DNA of 64,000 nucleotides from Leucaena leucocephala (Eukaryota > Streptophyta > Magnoliopsida > Fabales > Fabaceae): contig CM073522.1 in assembly GCA_037074615.1 (NCBI GenBank), forward strand, positions 28,828,962-28,892,961. Direction: 5' to 3'. The notes under the pieces are model-generated. The model was not told the origin of the DNA, made no database searches, and saw only the letters and a program-made list of their open reading frames with translations. Positions 35,761 through 47,392 of the stretch are shown piece by piece. Each line of letters begins with the position of its first letter. Position 1 is the first letter of the stretch. The translations under genes and the position numbers were made by a program.

Positions 35761-36554
35761 AAGCTTAACTTGTAAAGTTCAGTAAATTTCCAAATCTCAG
35801 ATACTCGCTAATACAGATTTCCCACACACTACTCAATGGAATATAACTAGAAAATGAAAGAATGATATTTATCCAACCAGCAACTGAAGAGACACAACGA
35901 TTTGTAGTTTGTTTGTGACCCTAGACATAGTATCTTCTGAAAATACTCTAATGATTCACTTTCCGGCCCACAAATAGAATAAAATGAAATATAGATAGAT
36001 AGAGAAATTATGATGTGCTATATTTTGGAAGAGTCATGTTTGTAGAATCGTGATAGGCATTTGCTATGATATGATTCTCCTATCAAGTCTAAATAAGCTC
36101 TCACTTTGTCATGATAAGACTCTGTCGCTACTGATTTACTTTCAGGGTTTAAACCAAACTCGGTAGAAATTTGTGGGTGATACAGGCAACCCAAACATGT
36201 TAAGTTAAGCATGCAAAGCGTACCCCAACATCTATATTGCACCTTGCATTAGGCCACTGATAATTAAGTTTATGCAGTGCCTCAGTACTGTGCATCGTTG
36301 AATCAAAATATGACGTAAGAAGTTCAATATAAAAGCCCAGAAACATTCAACGTCAAGTAGAAAAGATATTACGATAAAACAAAAGGCTGAGACAAAAATA
36401 CAATATAATCAAAGCAAAATAAACAAAAAGAGAAACAGCTAGTAGTCAATAGACTGGACTCAAAAAAATGTTGTTTCTTTCTAATATTTCCGATGCACCA
36501 TGGATTTGAAATCAGATTAGGTATAACTAAGCTACGCTAATAGACTGAACTTAC
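35761..36554. other. Intergenic or intronic, nothing recognised
   Basis: A minus-strand open segment at 36018-36242 (TESYHDKVRAYLDLIGESYH within it) is not recognised and may be chance. Confidence 0.3.
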
Positions 36555-36773
36555 CACTGAATTTAAGATGATTTGCAAACCTGATTCACAGCGCAGCTCT
36601 CTGAGAGATTTACTCGTGAAGGCTTCGCCTTCGGTATCGATCATTTCCAAACCTGATTCAAGCTCACTGAGAGATTTACTCGTGAAGGCTTGGGGATCGA
36701 TCCTACAACCCTGCTTGGCGCAAGGCCGTGAGCGAAGAGGAAAACTATTATCTAGCCGTTTGATAATCTATCG
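36555..36773 (-). other. Possible 5' exon of an unidentified minus-strand gene, with internal duplication
   Basis: The minus-strand frame is open across 36773-36555. It contains an ATG at 36644 (MIDTEGEAFTSKSLRELRC) and ends at a good donor, GTG|GTAAGT, at 36555/36554. A ~65-bp segment encoding FTSKSL(S/R)EL...ESGL is repeated in tandem (36653-36706 and 36580-36652). GC content is well above the flanks, and TTAGGGTTTTAGGG occurs just upstream at 36836-36849. It looks like a promoter-proximal exon, but the product is unknown. Confidence 0.3.
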
Positions 36774-36849
36774 TGAATGTCAAGCAACCAATAAATTGAC
36801 CCAGCAAAGTTCGGCACATGGAGATGGCCGTTGGGATTAGGGTTTTAGG

Positions 36850-38025
36850 GTTGAAATCACAAATAGTCATTTTTTTAACTAAATTATAATTTTCAATCTC
36901 AATTTAAAAATAAGTTTTGTCCCAAAAAAAAAGAAAAGAAAGGTAGCGTTTTTCGTCTTTCGCAATTAATTACACTCTTCTTTTAAAATTAAATATGAAA
37001 AATTAAACTTTTGATTAATTACTATATTTTTATAATAATTATATTATATTATCTCTAAAAAAGTATCATATTTATTTATTTATTTTAAAACTACACAACC
37101 CATAGTATCTTTTGTAAATATATATTTATATTTTATTTTAAGAAATAAGATTAATTAACTCTAAATGAAAATTACTGTTTTAATGAAAACTAGATTAAAT
37201 TCCACGAAAATTACTTTTGTGGAATTTAATTGACCCTAATCCAACGGTCATTTAAAACACTCACCGGCTCACAAAACAGAAAAACAATGCATTATAAATC
37301 AACAAAACAAACAAGAACAAATATAACAAGGTTGCTGAGATGTAGACAATTTGCAAGCATCTCTAAAATTAAAATACCTGTAGAATATCGTTCGTAATCT
37401 TCATTTTACAAGGATATTAAATAATGAAAAATAAATAAGGCAACTTTGATTATAAATAGGAGTGAAATAATGTTAATAGAGTTTTTAAGGTCACCTAAAC
37501 TTCCATGTAATAAAAAAAAATTGATACTACCTTTTATTCTTGATATAAGAATTAAATAAAAAAAATTATTTTAATTTTATCTACAAAAACTTAATTTTTT
37601 TTTTAAATTTATAATTTTTGTAACGAATCTCTATTAATTACATATACTAAAGGAATTTTCATTGATGTTAGTTAAAATAAATATAATTGCTGAGGGTATA
37701 TTAGTAAAATTAATATATATTTATTATAAATAACTAATAAACTAATTTTTAATATATATAAATATAAATTAATTATCTAACTTTTATATTAGAGACCGGG
37801 TAAAATAATTGATTTTAGTTATTTTATACGTGTGAAAACATACTTCAAACACATATTTTAAAATGTTTCTATCGTAGATTATAAAAATATGTGATTTTGA
37901 GAGTATCATGTATGTGTGTGTAAAATTTATATGAAACTATCTGAGTTAGAGGTATTTTTTTTTTATACAAAAATTTTTAGAAATGGGTTAAATTTATTCA
38001 TGATCTAAATATAAGGTTAAATTTT
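36850..38025. other. Intergenic AT-rich stretch
   Basis: No genes or delimited elements were seen. Confidence 0.4.
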
Positions 38026-38213
38026 CTTTTTTCCTAAACGATATCAATGTCAAACAGGGCGAACTATCTATTACACTCAAACATAAACTTAGGCACCCAG
38101 GAGTTAGGATGCATTTTCAAGTGTCGCGACTAAAACTATAGTAAAATAATACTCCCTAAAAATTTAACACATTTTAAATAGTCTTATGCCTCACTTCCGT
38201 TAAACTTACGGTT
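38026..38213 (-). mobile_element. SINE-like repeat, family 2, antisense copy
   Basis: The reverse complement reads GTAAGTTTAACGG, GACTATTTAAAA, AGTCGCGACACTTG, CATCCTAACTCCTGGGTGC, then TAATAGATAGTTCGCCCTG. This follows, in the same order, the plus-strand copy at 39135-39385. Confidence 0.6.
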
Positions 38214-38255
38214 ACTAAAGGCACATAAGGAACCCCCAACGTAACCACTCCTAAG

Positions 38256-38972
38256 TAGAGGTGTGCACAATGGCCAGAGCCCGGTCCGTCCGCCCGAGCC
38301 CGGTAAAAAATTGCCCAGCCCAGCCCAAAAAAAGTCGCCCAAAATATATTTGGGCAAGGCCGGGCTAGGCCAAATGTCGGGCAGGGCAGGGCACTGGGTA
38401 TAATATGTCGCCCTACCCATTTGGCCCTGCCCTATATATATTATTTTATTTTTTTATAATCTTATTTTTTTCTTAAGTTATTATATTTGTAACTTTACAC
38501 TTTTCACTTTAGTTAACAACTCTCTTGCTCATTTTTAAAGTACTGAACATAACTCTTATATTTACATAGATACCAAAGTTGCTCATATGTTTTACTTGCC
38601 AAACATTCAATTATTGATGTTGCAATACCGCTACAGATATCCGACCCCTACATATTTCAATCTTTCTTTTTTATATATGTAATAGACTTCAAGACTTTAA
38701 TTATTATCTTTTTATTACCTTATTCTTAGTGGATTATGGATATTATTTAACTCTTGAAGACATATATATTATATTATTTTATAAGTTCATGATTGCAGAT
38801 TTTTTTTTACAATATGAGCGAGGTATCACGATTTGGGCATGCCTAACCTGAAATAATTAGGATTTTTATCGGTAGGGCCAGGCATCAGGCTGCAAAATGC
38901 AACTCAGACTTTTTTCGGGCAAGACACCTGGTAGGGAGCTGCCTTACCCAGCCCTGCCTATGCACACCTCTA
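38256..38972. mobile_element. hAT-type MITE, complete copy with perfect 8-bp target-site duplication
   Basis: The 717-bp element begins TAGAGGTGTGCA and ends TGCACACCTCTA. It is flanked by CTCCTAAG at 38248-38255 and 38973-38980. Subterminal GCCCGGGC/GGGCAGGGC blocks flank an AT-rich core that matches 430-600 in the first element of the window. There is no coding capacity. The 8-bp duplication identifies it as hAT-type. Confidence 0.92.
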
Positions 38973-39134
38973 CTCCTAAGATCAATTCTAGAGGCTGAAT
39001 AGAAAAAAGAGGGTTTTTTTAAAGAGCTTTTTGGCAAGATTGGCCCTATAAATTGGCCCAATAACTTCCAGTTAATATTCATTGGGAAGATCACAATAAC
39101 TTCATGTGAATATTTAAATATAATTTTCTTTTAC

Positions 39135-39385
39135 CCACCTAAGTTTAACTAGTAAAAAAATGAGACATATGACTATTTGAAGTATGTTCGATCCCTAAGG
39201 AGTATCACTTTATTGTAATTCCAGTCGCGACGTTTGGGGAGGCATCTTAACTCTAGGGTACTTAAGTTTACGCTTGAGGGTAATAAAAGACTCGCCCTGC
39301 CCAATATTGGTATCGCCTAGAGAAAAGAAGATTTTGCCCTACCTTTAGGTCGTAGGTAAGCCCAACCCATTTTCAAAAATTTTTA
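39135..39385 (+). mobile_element. SINE-like repeat, family 2
   Basis: A B-box-like TATGTTCGATCCC (39183-39195) follows TAAGTTTAACTAGT. The body AGTCGCGACGTTTGGGGAGGC, then CTCGCCCTGCCCAATATTGG, CGCCTAGAG and GATTTTGCCCTAC, ends near CCCAACCCATTTTCAAAAAT. Related copies lie at 38026-38213 (antisense) and 49655-49860. Confidence 0.6.
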
Positions 39386-39809
39386 TACCAAAACAAATAT
39401 ATATAATGTTCTTTTAATAATATTTATTATTAAAATTATTATTATTATTATTATAAGAAAGGAGCATGAGGATAAATAGGGGAAAATTTTATTACTGAAA
39501 TCAATCGGGATTATTCCAAATGCATGCATAAGTAACCCCTTGTCACTTATACTAAAAGTATAGTGGGGGCCTAAAATTACAATTGGTCGAGATTTCAAAA
39601 AATATTACCCAAACATACTAGACGGGTTTCATAATCATTTTTCTGGGCTGAAACGGACTTATTTGAGCTCCCACCGCCAAACTAAACAGACTCTTAATAT
39701 AAAAATTATTTAATTAATTCAAAATATATTAATGATATTAAACAAATTATTTAATTATAAAAATATAACATAATCTCCTTAAAATACTCATGTGTAATAT
39801 TAAATTATA
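39386..39809. other. Intergenic, (ATT)n patch
   Basis: (ATT)n-like sequence lies at 39421-39452. Nothing else is supported. Confidence 0.4.
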
Positions 39810-40062
39810 CTCATTCGGTCTTTAATATATAAAATGGTTTAGGAGTTGATCTTAGTATTAAATATAAGACATCTTTCTCATATTTATCAACTTTTCTTTC
39901 TAAATTACTCCTATTGATACTCCCTTAACAATAATTAAGTAAGAGAGGGAACTAGGGAGTTAAAAAATGATTATGATATTTTAGATAAAATATCTCATAT
40001 TAACTAACTTATTTAATTTAATCAAAGTAGTTAAATAAATAATATATTAAAGATCATAGGAG
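39810..40062. mobile_element. Stowaway-like MITE
   Basis: It starts CTCATTCGGTCTTTAATAT and ends TTAAAGATCATAGGAG, with TA on both sides (39808-39809, 40063-40064). 253 bp, non-coding. Confidence 0.65.
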
Positions 40063-40064
40063 TA

Positions 40065-40625
40065 TATTATTACCTCCAATCCTTAATATAATATTCACTT
40101 AAGTAATTTAGGTAGATTAAGGAAGTTAGTTATTTGTAATGATTGTATGTTGATTTTTCTAAAATATCCTATTTAATCATATGCATTTGAATTACTCTTA
40201 CTAGAAACCCCCTAAAATATGCAATCATATATAAAAATATTTTGGGTAGAAAATTATAATTTTGACAGACAAAGTGGATTGATGTATTATATTTAAAATC
40301 AAAATATATTTTTTTTCTAATTCTTATATTTAAGATTAAAGAGAGTAGTTCATATGATAGATAAAGTGATTGCTGTTTTATATTATCAAAACTAATATTT
40401 TAACTATAGTTTATACTTGGGATGAAAAGAGTATAATTTAGTTAAAACTTTAAAAAAAAAATGATAATACTCCTTCTATTTTTATATTTAAGATTAAAGG
40501 TAGTAGTTCATATGATAACTAAAGTGATTGCTGTTTTATATTATCAAAACTAATATTTTAACTATAGTTTATATTTAGGATAAAAAGAGTATAATTTAGT
40601 TAAAACTTTAAATAAAATGATAATA
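40065..40625. repeat. Stowaway-like fragments and a ~155-bp direct repeat
   Basis: The phrase AAGTGATTGCTGTTTTATATTATCAAAACTAATATTTTAACTATAG occurs at about 40361 and again at about 40522. Its flanks AGATTAAAG(A/G)...AGTAGTTCATATGATA and AAAAGAGTATAATTTAGTTAAAACTTTAA are also repeated. Stowaway-type ends (CTCCTTCTATTTTT) are nearby, so a MITE copy probably duplicated. Confidence 0.6.
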
Positions 40626-40890
40626 CTCCTTCTATTCTTAATATAAGATTTAATTGGAAAGTTGATCTTAGTTCTAACTCCTAAACATAAGACATCGTTA
40701 TAATATTTATCTATTTTTTTTAAAATTTTTCCTGTTGATACTTTCTCAATAATAATTAAATAAGGGAGGGAGGGAGTTAAGAAATATGATTAAAATATTT
40801 TAGAAAAAATATTATATATGAACTAACTTAAGTAACTCTTTTAATATAATCAAATTAATTAAATAAGTTTTATATTAAGGATCGTATGAG
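40626..40890. mobile_element. Stowaway-like MITE
   Basis: It starts CTCCTTCTATTCTTAATATA and ends ATTAAGGATCGTATGAG, flanked by TA (40624-40625, 40891-40892). 265 bp. Confidence 0.7.
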
Positions 40891-41125
40891 TATAATTTAT
40901 CAAAAGAAACGGATCAACCAATTTTTTTATTGAATCAAATTTTGATAGAAGTAACTAACATATAAAAGGTGAGAATAACTTTAGATTATCCAAATTTATA
41001 ATCAATACACATTTTAATACATAAAAAGTTAACCTCTTTTGAAGAAATTTCATTCTGGGTCGGGTCGGGTCGGGCCATACTCATCCCTCTTCTCATGATA
41101 CGCCCCCGTTGAAGAAAGTATCCAA

Positions 41126-41153
41126 TTAGGGTTTTCACTTGGCATATATAATA
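41126..41153 (+). promoter_or_regulatory. Telo-box and TATA box of RPS29
   Basis: TTAGGGTTT (complement of the telo-box AAACCCTAA) is at 41126-41134 and TATATAATA at 41145-41153, 91 bp before the ATG. The telo-box close to the core promoter is characteristic of plant ribosomal-protein genes. Confidence 0.75.
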
Positions 41154-41243
41154 GTGATTTCGTCCCCCTAAGCCCCTCCACGTCCATTATTCAGCAACCG
41201 CAAGCCTTGGGAGCAGAAAGAGAAATTCTTGGTGCAGCTGAAA

Positions 41244-42405
41244 ATGGGTCACTCCAATGTGTGGAATTCTCACCCTAAGAACTACGGTCCTGGTTCTCGC
41301 ACCTGGTAAGTTTACCTGCTTGCGTTTAATTAAATTTATATAGAAAACTTGTCTGATTCATGGCGCCTGATGGATTGGAATCGTTTTGTTTGTTGACTCT
41401 TTGAAATCTCATTATTCGATGGTTGTTAGTGTTGATTTTTAGCGCCAAGTTATCTCTGAGCCGCAATATGATGGCTGAATCGTTTGATCGTGTTTGTGAT
41501 CACGAGTATGCTAAGTGATTGGATTTATTTCTGGATAACAATGTGAACCCTTTTTCGTTTGATGTGATTAAGCGATAATCTTCAGAATCAATCGAATACT
41601 TAAATTGCCCAATGACCTTGGTAATTATCCATATTTTCAATGACGGAACTAGTGGGCTGACATGTAGATCTCCAAATTATCAGATTCATTTATACTTAGA
41701 CCATGAAAATAACAACTGCTGCCGGTTAGTTTTTTATTGACTCAAGAACTCTAAGAATGTTAACTTGTAGTGAGTTTGTTAATTTCTAGGGTTAAGTTGT
41801 GCATTCGCCACTTTTAGAGACTAAAGTTAATTGGACTCAATAACCCAGAGATCAAATTATTGGTTTATTCTTTCTATAAAATAGTAAGTTATTGGTTAAA
41901 TTCATTGTTTTACTTCAGTCATTTTGTTGGTTGTGCATCATTAACTTATCAAAGCTGTCTTATCTTTAGTGATAGACCTACAAGTCTGTTATCACCATTA
42001 CTATTGTCCTAGTACTTCTAAAACTCTCCTCATGGATTTATTTTATTGGGTGCATTTGGCTTTTATGTTGATTCAAAGTTGAATAGTTATGCTGATTATG
42101 AGTGTAATTTTCCTTGTGTTTTTGCAGCCGGGTGTGTGGTAACCCTCATGGGTTGATTAGGAAGTATGGGCTTATGTGTTGCCGTCAGTGCTTCCGAAGC
42201 AACGCCAAGGAAATTGGCTTCATCAAGGTGAAAAGAATAGTCTTGCATTACTTGCCATATATTGTTTTAAAATCATAACTAGTTTTTCTTTACAAAGAGT
42301 GAGATAATAATTGCAGGCTTATATTTAGGAATGTATATATATATTAGTTTTTATATTGACAATATTAACGAAATTTTAACCCTTTTTCATTGGCAGTACC
42401 GCTGA
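41244..42405 (+). CDS. RPS29: 40S ribosomal protein S29 (uS14)
   Basis: Three exons, 41244-41305, 42128-42227 and 42397-42405, encode 56 residues, the normal eukaryotic length. The protein begins MGHSNVWNSHPKNYGPGSRT and has two CxxC pairs, CRVC and CRQC, which bind one zinc. It ends NAKEIGFIKYR. Splice sites are ACCTG|GTAAGT, TTTGCAG|CCGG, ATCAAG|GTGAAA and TGGCAG|TACCGC; the last exon is only nine bases including the stop. It acts in the head of the small ribosomal subunit in the cytosol. A telo-box promoter fits coordinated ribosomal-protein expression. The gene is intact and converges on the FTSHI3-like gene. Confidence 0.97.
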
Positions 42406-43245
42406 AGGCTATGTGGACACATCACTTTACTTCCGGAGGAATTTATTTAAAGGCGTTTTAAATTTTTGCTCTTTTACATTTAGTAATGTAGTTGGATTGG
42501 ATTGAAAACTTTTGCTTTCCGGGGTAATCCTGAACTAAGAATCTTCTTTTTATATGAATAGCTATCAACTTTCTATTTGGGATGCGCAGGGCAAACTATG
42601 TGTAGTGTTGGCCTAGTCTTTGATATTCTATAAATCAAAAGATTTTAATTGGAGGAAAAAGACACAAAATATTGATACGCTGATTATTAAAACTGGGTAA
42701 TGATTATTAAGAATTTGACTGAGGCAGACGATTTGAGCCTTGAAAGCACATTCTTCGACCAAAATTTTGTGCCTATACATGATTAGTGACATTATTAATA
42801 ATTTTCGTGTCAGAAATCGTAGTTTTCAAATAATCTTCATCAGAATATTATGAGTTAAAGAAAGGGTTCAACTGAGGGATATTTGCGATCTAGTGATGCC
42901 GAGGAGGAGTTACCATTTCTTTTCAAAATAATAATTAATAATTAAAGGCCTCTATTTTCTTAAAAAAAAAAAATTGTATCTCCCTACTCAACACTTTTAG
43001 GTCATAATCTAATTTTTAAAATCCCAATTGTTGAACCTAAAAAAGAAACTTGAATAAACTATATTAAGCCCCTTTTTATCCAAAATAAAAGACAGAACCT
43101 TTTGCCATGACAAACCCATCATATGAAACAAATTTGACACTTTTGCAAAAGAATCGCTAATGGGATTAAGATATCTAAGAAGTGATCAAAATTTGTTATT
43201 ACTTACAAGCAAGGAAAGGAACGGTTGTAAACATGCAAAACGCAT
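42406..43245. other. Convergent intergenic region RPS29 / FTSHI3
   Basis: The 3' ends of two genes meet across 840 bp. RPS29 3' UTR probably covers the first ~150-200 bp. No additional elements were recognised. Confidence 0.5.
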
Positions 43246-46200
43246 TCATGAGCTCAATGCTTGATAGCCTAATGGTCCTTGGGGATCATTCGGTGTTCTA
43301 TCACTTTTACCCATAAAGGATGGCATCCAAGGGAATATCTTCCCAAGTTCCTTGCTTATTGTATTGGGACTCTTCTTTTCATTGATCCCAAACTTTGCTC
43401 TTTCAATAGCTTCCATTATATCTTCTCTTGTCACAGTATCACCGCCTGCAAAAGTCCAAATGCATATATGTTTGACATTACTGATCATCACCCATAATCT
43501 TCAACATAGACTTGAAAAAGTCAAAAACTAAAACATCATTCAATCTATGCCACAAGACACAAATGAAAACATTTGTCCTTTTTCTAACATTCTCTTCAAT
43601 ACAAACATCACTCTAAATGATAATACTCTCCTCCAGTCCTAAATATAGAAATTAGTAAGGGATTGATTTTAATCCTAAATATAATACTACAATCTACTCT
43701 TATCTTTTTCCCCACAAACTAATTTACCTAACTTATAATATCATATTTATAAACTCCCACTAGCCCTTAATATAGGAGTTAATAGAGGGTTGGATTTTTT
43801 CTAATTATAATACCTTAATCCATTTTGTTTCTCATATTTATGATTTTTCTCCAAACTAATTTACCTAACTTATAATCTAATGTTGCACAAGGTTATTTTA
43901 AGGAGATCAGATCATATTTGTTATAATTAACTAATTTATTTCATTTCTTTAATCTACCCAAATTAATTAAGTAGCTCTTATCTTAACATAAGGTGTCATC
44001 AGATGAATAATGTGTTGTATGTGATAGCAAAACAGGGACTTGAATATAAATGGTAACTCATAATTGAGTGTTACCTCTACGAGCAGCAAGCAAGGCAGAT
44101 TCATTGACAATGTTAGCAAGATCAGCACCTACAAATCCAGGGGTGAGAGAAGCAACTAAATGACATATAATGATGGTTTCCTCCTCCAAAGGAACTCCTC
44201 TTAGATGTACAGCCAATATCCTTCTCCTTCCTTCTTCATCGGGTTCTCCTACGTATACTTTCCTAGAGAAACGACCAGGACGACTTAGAGCTGGATCCAA
44301 GGCTTCTGGTCTATTTGTTGCTGCAATAACAACTACTCTCATCTCTGACTCAAATCCATCCATTTCTGTCAGCAACTACACAGAGAAAATATAAAGAAGG
44401 TTAGATTAGGACCAATAGTAGTTATAAGTGTCCAAGAGAGTTTCCCCCATTTAACTTCAAATTTTCAAGATTTTGTAGTACATGAAGAAATTATACAATG
44501 AAAAAGAAATATTACACAAATGACAATTGTTGGTATCTAGTTGAGATTACAGCAAGGGAAGAAAAAAGGGAAAAAAGTAAAGATAAATGTTAGCTCTTCC
44601 AGAGGTCAGATTCCTCCCACAACTATTTCCCAATGAGTAAACTAACAAACTAATCTCGAAATTATTAGGACCTATCTAGCTTTAATCCCCAAAAATTAGT
44701 ATATGTATAAGTTTGTCCTTGAAAATTATGAATAAGTTATATATCAATTCATTAAAGTTATTCAATAGTCAAAGGACTAATTATAATGAATTTGCAAGTT
44801 TGCTGGTGGAAGTAATAGTGATGATAGAAATGCAAGATACGTCAAAAAGCTTGCCTGATTTAATGTTTGGTCACGTTCATCATTGAAATTTCTCCCACGC
44901 CTGCCTCCAACAGCATCTAATTCATCGATGAATATAATTGATGGTGCAAATTTCCTGGCTGCTTTGAAGAGGTCCCTGATTCTTGCCGCTCCTCTTCCAA
45001 CAAACATTTCAACAAACTCACTGGCTGATACAGTGAAAAAGGGTACACCAGCTTCTCCTGCAACTGCACGTGCAAGTAATGTTTTCCCAGTTCCAGGAGG
45101 GCCTACCAGTAATACACCTCTTGGTAACTTGGCTCCTAGCTTTTGGTACTGAATATCTCCTTGCAGACATGAAACTATCTACAAAAAAGGGACTATTTCA
45201 GGAAAAAAATCAAAAGTATGAATGAAGAAAAACACCACGTTGGAATGTGTGTGTTTTTTTTTTTTTAATCTTCCTAATCTCAATTGATTTTCATCCCTTT
45301 ACTTTTATAGTCATTACAATCTAGTCCGCTCGGTTCCATAAGTGAAATCAATTCAGAAAATATTTAAACCAAACATATCAATAGCAACTATATAGGTGTT
45401 TTAGGCAAAATTGTCATTTCATGTCTTAAGTCGCATAAAGAAATTCAAGACCGTCCCATTTCAAAACTCATGGGTCACCATAACATGTTACGACAGCATC
45501 CAATCTCCTTTTAATCAACTGCCCTCACTCAGGGCGAGTACAGACACAATCGGTGTCACCCCTGGATTGCAATATGTCGCGTTTGCATTACTTATATTGC
45601 CTTGTTGGGCTAAACTTGCCATACAATGCTTATGTCACAACAGCAAGTGGTTAAAGTTAATACTAGAAAAATTGAAGCATTAAAGGAAGCAATTCAATGT
45701 GGAGAACTCTGCAAGTCCATATAGTTAATGATCAGAAAAGGCCAACTCAAATGTATTTCAAGTACAAATGATTTAACACATGATGACAGTTTTCTTAATC
45801 CGAAGGACAGCTCAAATTAAATTGTTGAAGGAGCCAAAAGAATATTCAGATGTTTATATTTCTGAAGCAATCTCATTTAGGTATCTTTCAATCAAAACGA
45901 CAAATTACTAAAGATTTTAGAGGAAGCTAATTGATGTTTGCTTCTACTATATTTCTTCTCCTAACTATCAACAGTAACAAAACTTAAATTAGTTAGCTTA
46001 ACCTAGTTTATATTCTGCTATAAGTTGTTACCATACTACTTCTTACATGCTATATACTAACAATATATTTGGATCACATTTTAGGAATCACTACATAAGA
46101 TATTCCAAAGAAACAATTATACTCCATTTTCTAACAGATTTTTCATCTTAAATCTAATTATCTTTAACATAAGTCACTCTGAGAAATGGAATTCTGTTCA

Positions 46201-47392
46201 ATAGTGAAAGAGACTTAATGATCAAACAAACAAGAAAGCAAAACCAATTCTATATTACATAAATACTCAATTGGCATTAAAAAGAAAAGATCATTACCTC
46301 CATGAGCTCTACTTTTGCGGCATCCACACCTTCCACGTCATCAAATCCAACATTTTGGGTATGACGTTTTTGCTTCTTTGCAGGGCTATTAGCAGCAGAA
46401 AGTTGACGATATAGAAGCCACATCAATGGAATCAGAGGTATCCACAGAGTTAACACTGTTACCAAAATACTCCTCATTGACATTAACATTGACTGCGGGG
46501 CCGAGCTATATGTAACCCCCTTTTCTCTCATTAAACTAACAAGAAATTTTCCGTCATGATCCATTTTTCTTGTGGAATACTGCCACTCAGGAACAGAAGT
46601 TCGGGCCCTAGAAAGCTTACCTACTACATTCACTATCCTAGTTGGGCCAGTTTTTGAAGTGTCATCACTTGCAAGCTTATTCATATCCTGATCAACTGAA
46701 ACATTCATCTCTTGCGAATCTTTATCAGTAATTTGCTTGTCCTTAACATTCTGAGAGTTCATACTATAATATATCCGTCGAGATCCCTCTTCAAGTAAAA
46801 CGCTAGTAACAGATCCACTTTGAAGGTTTGCAATTAAATCTGAATACGGAACTATTGTTGGAGAGGGCAATGCCGTCAATTTCAGAAACAGGTAACAAAG
46901 GCCAAACACAATAGACACTGAAGTAGAAAATGCCACTGCTCTAATGTTCTTCCGTAGAAAGATCCCCACCTCATTCAAAAAGGATTTAATCGGAAACCGT
47001 TTCATTCTTGCCGCCAGTAAGCGTAACCTTGGTCGTAATCTCAATGAAAATCTCTTTCTAAGATTGTTTCCGTCCCCTTTACCATAATGAGTCCTTCTAT
47101 CTCCTCTACTTTCATTCATCAGAGGCTCAATTCCATTGTTACAAACAAGATCATGTTGAGAACGAGAATTACAACGATATGGAAACCTCAACAAGTTACT
47201 TCCACGAGTTCGATCAGAATATCCAATTTTCTGAATTTTGAACCATTGATTAAACCTCCCAGAAGGAAAATGAAACGAGCGAGTGCAAGAAACTCCATGA
47301 GACCCAAAATATCTTGTTTGTGCCATACTAACTCCGAAATTATCGTGTGTAATAGATAAACCAGCACTACAAGAACCAGAAAAACAAGCCAT
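43246..47392 (-). CDS. FTSHI3: FTSHI3-like inactive FtsH homologue (AAA protein, chloroplast)
   Basis: Four exons on the minus strand, 47392-46298, 45178-44855, 44375-44075 and 43445-43246, give 639 residues. The Ser/Arg-rich N-terminus fits a plastid transit peptide. Two hydrophobic segments (about 152-172 and 309-328) precede the AAA module: VGFDDVEGVDAAK, Walker A GPPGTGKT (about 391-398), Walker B IIFIDELD (about 446-453), and second region of homology IAATNRPEALD...RPGRF (about 490-508). The lid domain ends with DIMEAIERAKFGI, then FPWMPSFMGK and PLGYQALSS. The M41 peptidase domain and its HEXXH zinc site are absent, the known feature of FTSHI3. FtsHi proteins act with the plastid import-motor and FtsH complexes. 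Intron 2 has a GC donor (CAG|GCAAGC). Phases are coherent and no frame break is seen. Confidence 0.9.
43626..44000. mobile_element. Stowaway-like repeats in FTSHI3 intron 3
   Basis: CTCTCCTCCAGTCCTAAATAT begins after TA at 43624-43625. A second start, CTCCCACTAGCCCTTAATAT, lies at about 43755. Shared text (CAAACTAATTTACCTAACTTATAAT) occurs twice. This suggests two overlapping or nested MITE copies inside the 629-nt intron. Confidence 0.5.
45179..46297 (-). other. Intron 1 of the FTSHI3-like gene
   Basis: The 1119-nt intron has donor GAG|GTAATG and acceptor TGTAG|ATAG. A 90-codon open frame on the opposite strand (45411-45683) lies in a GC-richer patch (GGGCGAGTACAGACACAATC) of unknown origin and shows no motif. 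Confidence 0.6.

Noticed and set aside
45411..45683. 90-codon frame in an intron of the FTSHI3-like gene
   Set aside because: Opposite strand, no motif, no splice or start support; lies wholly inside the intron.
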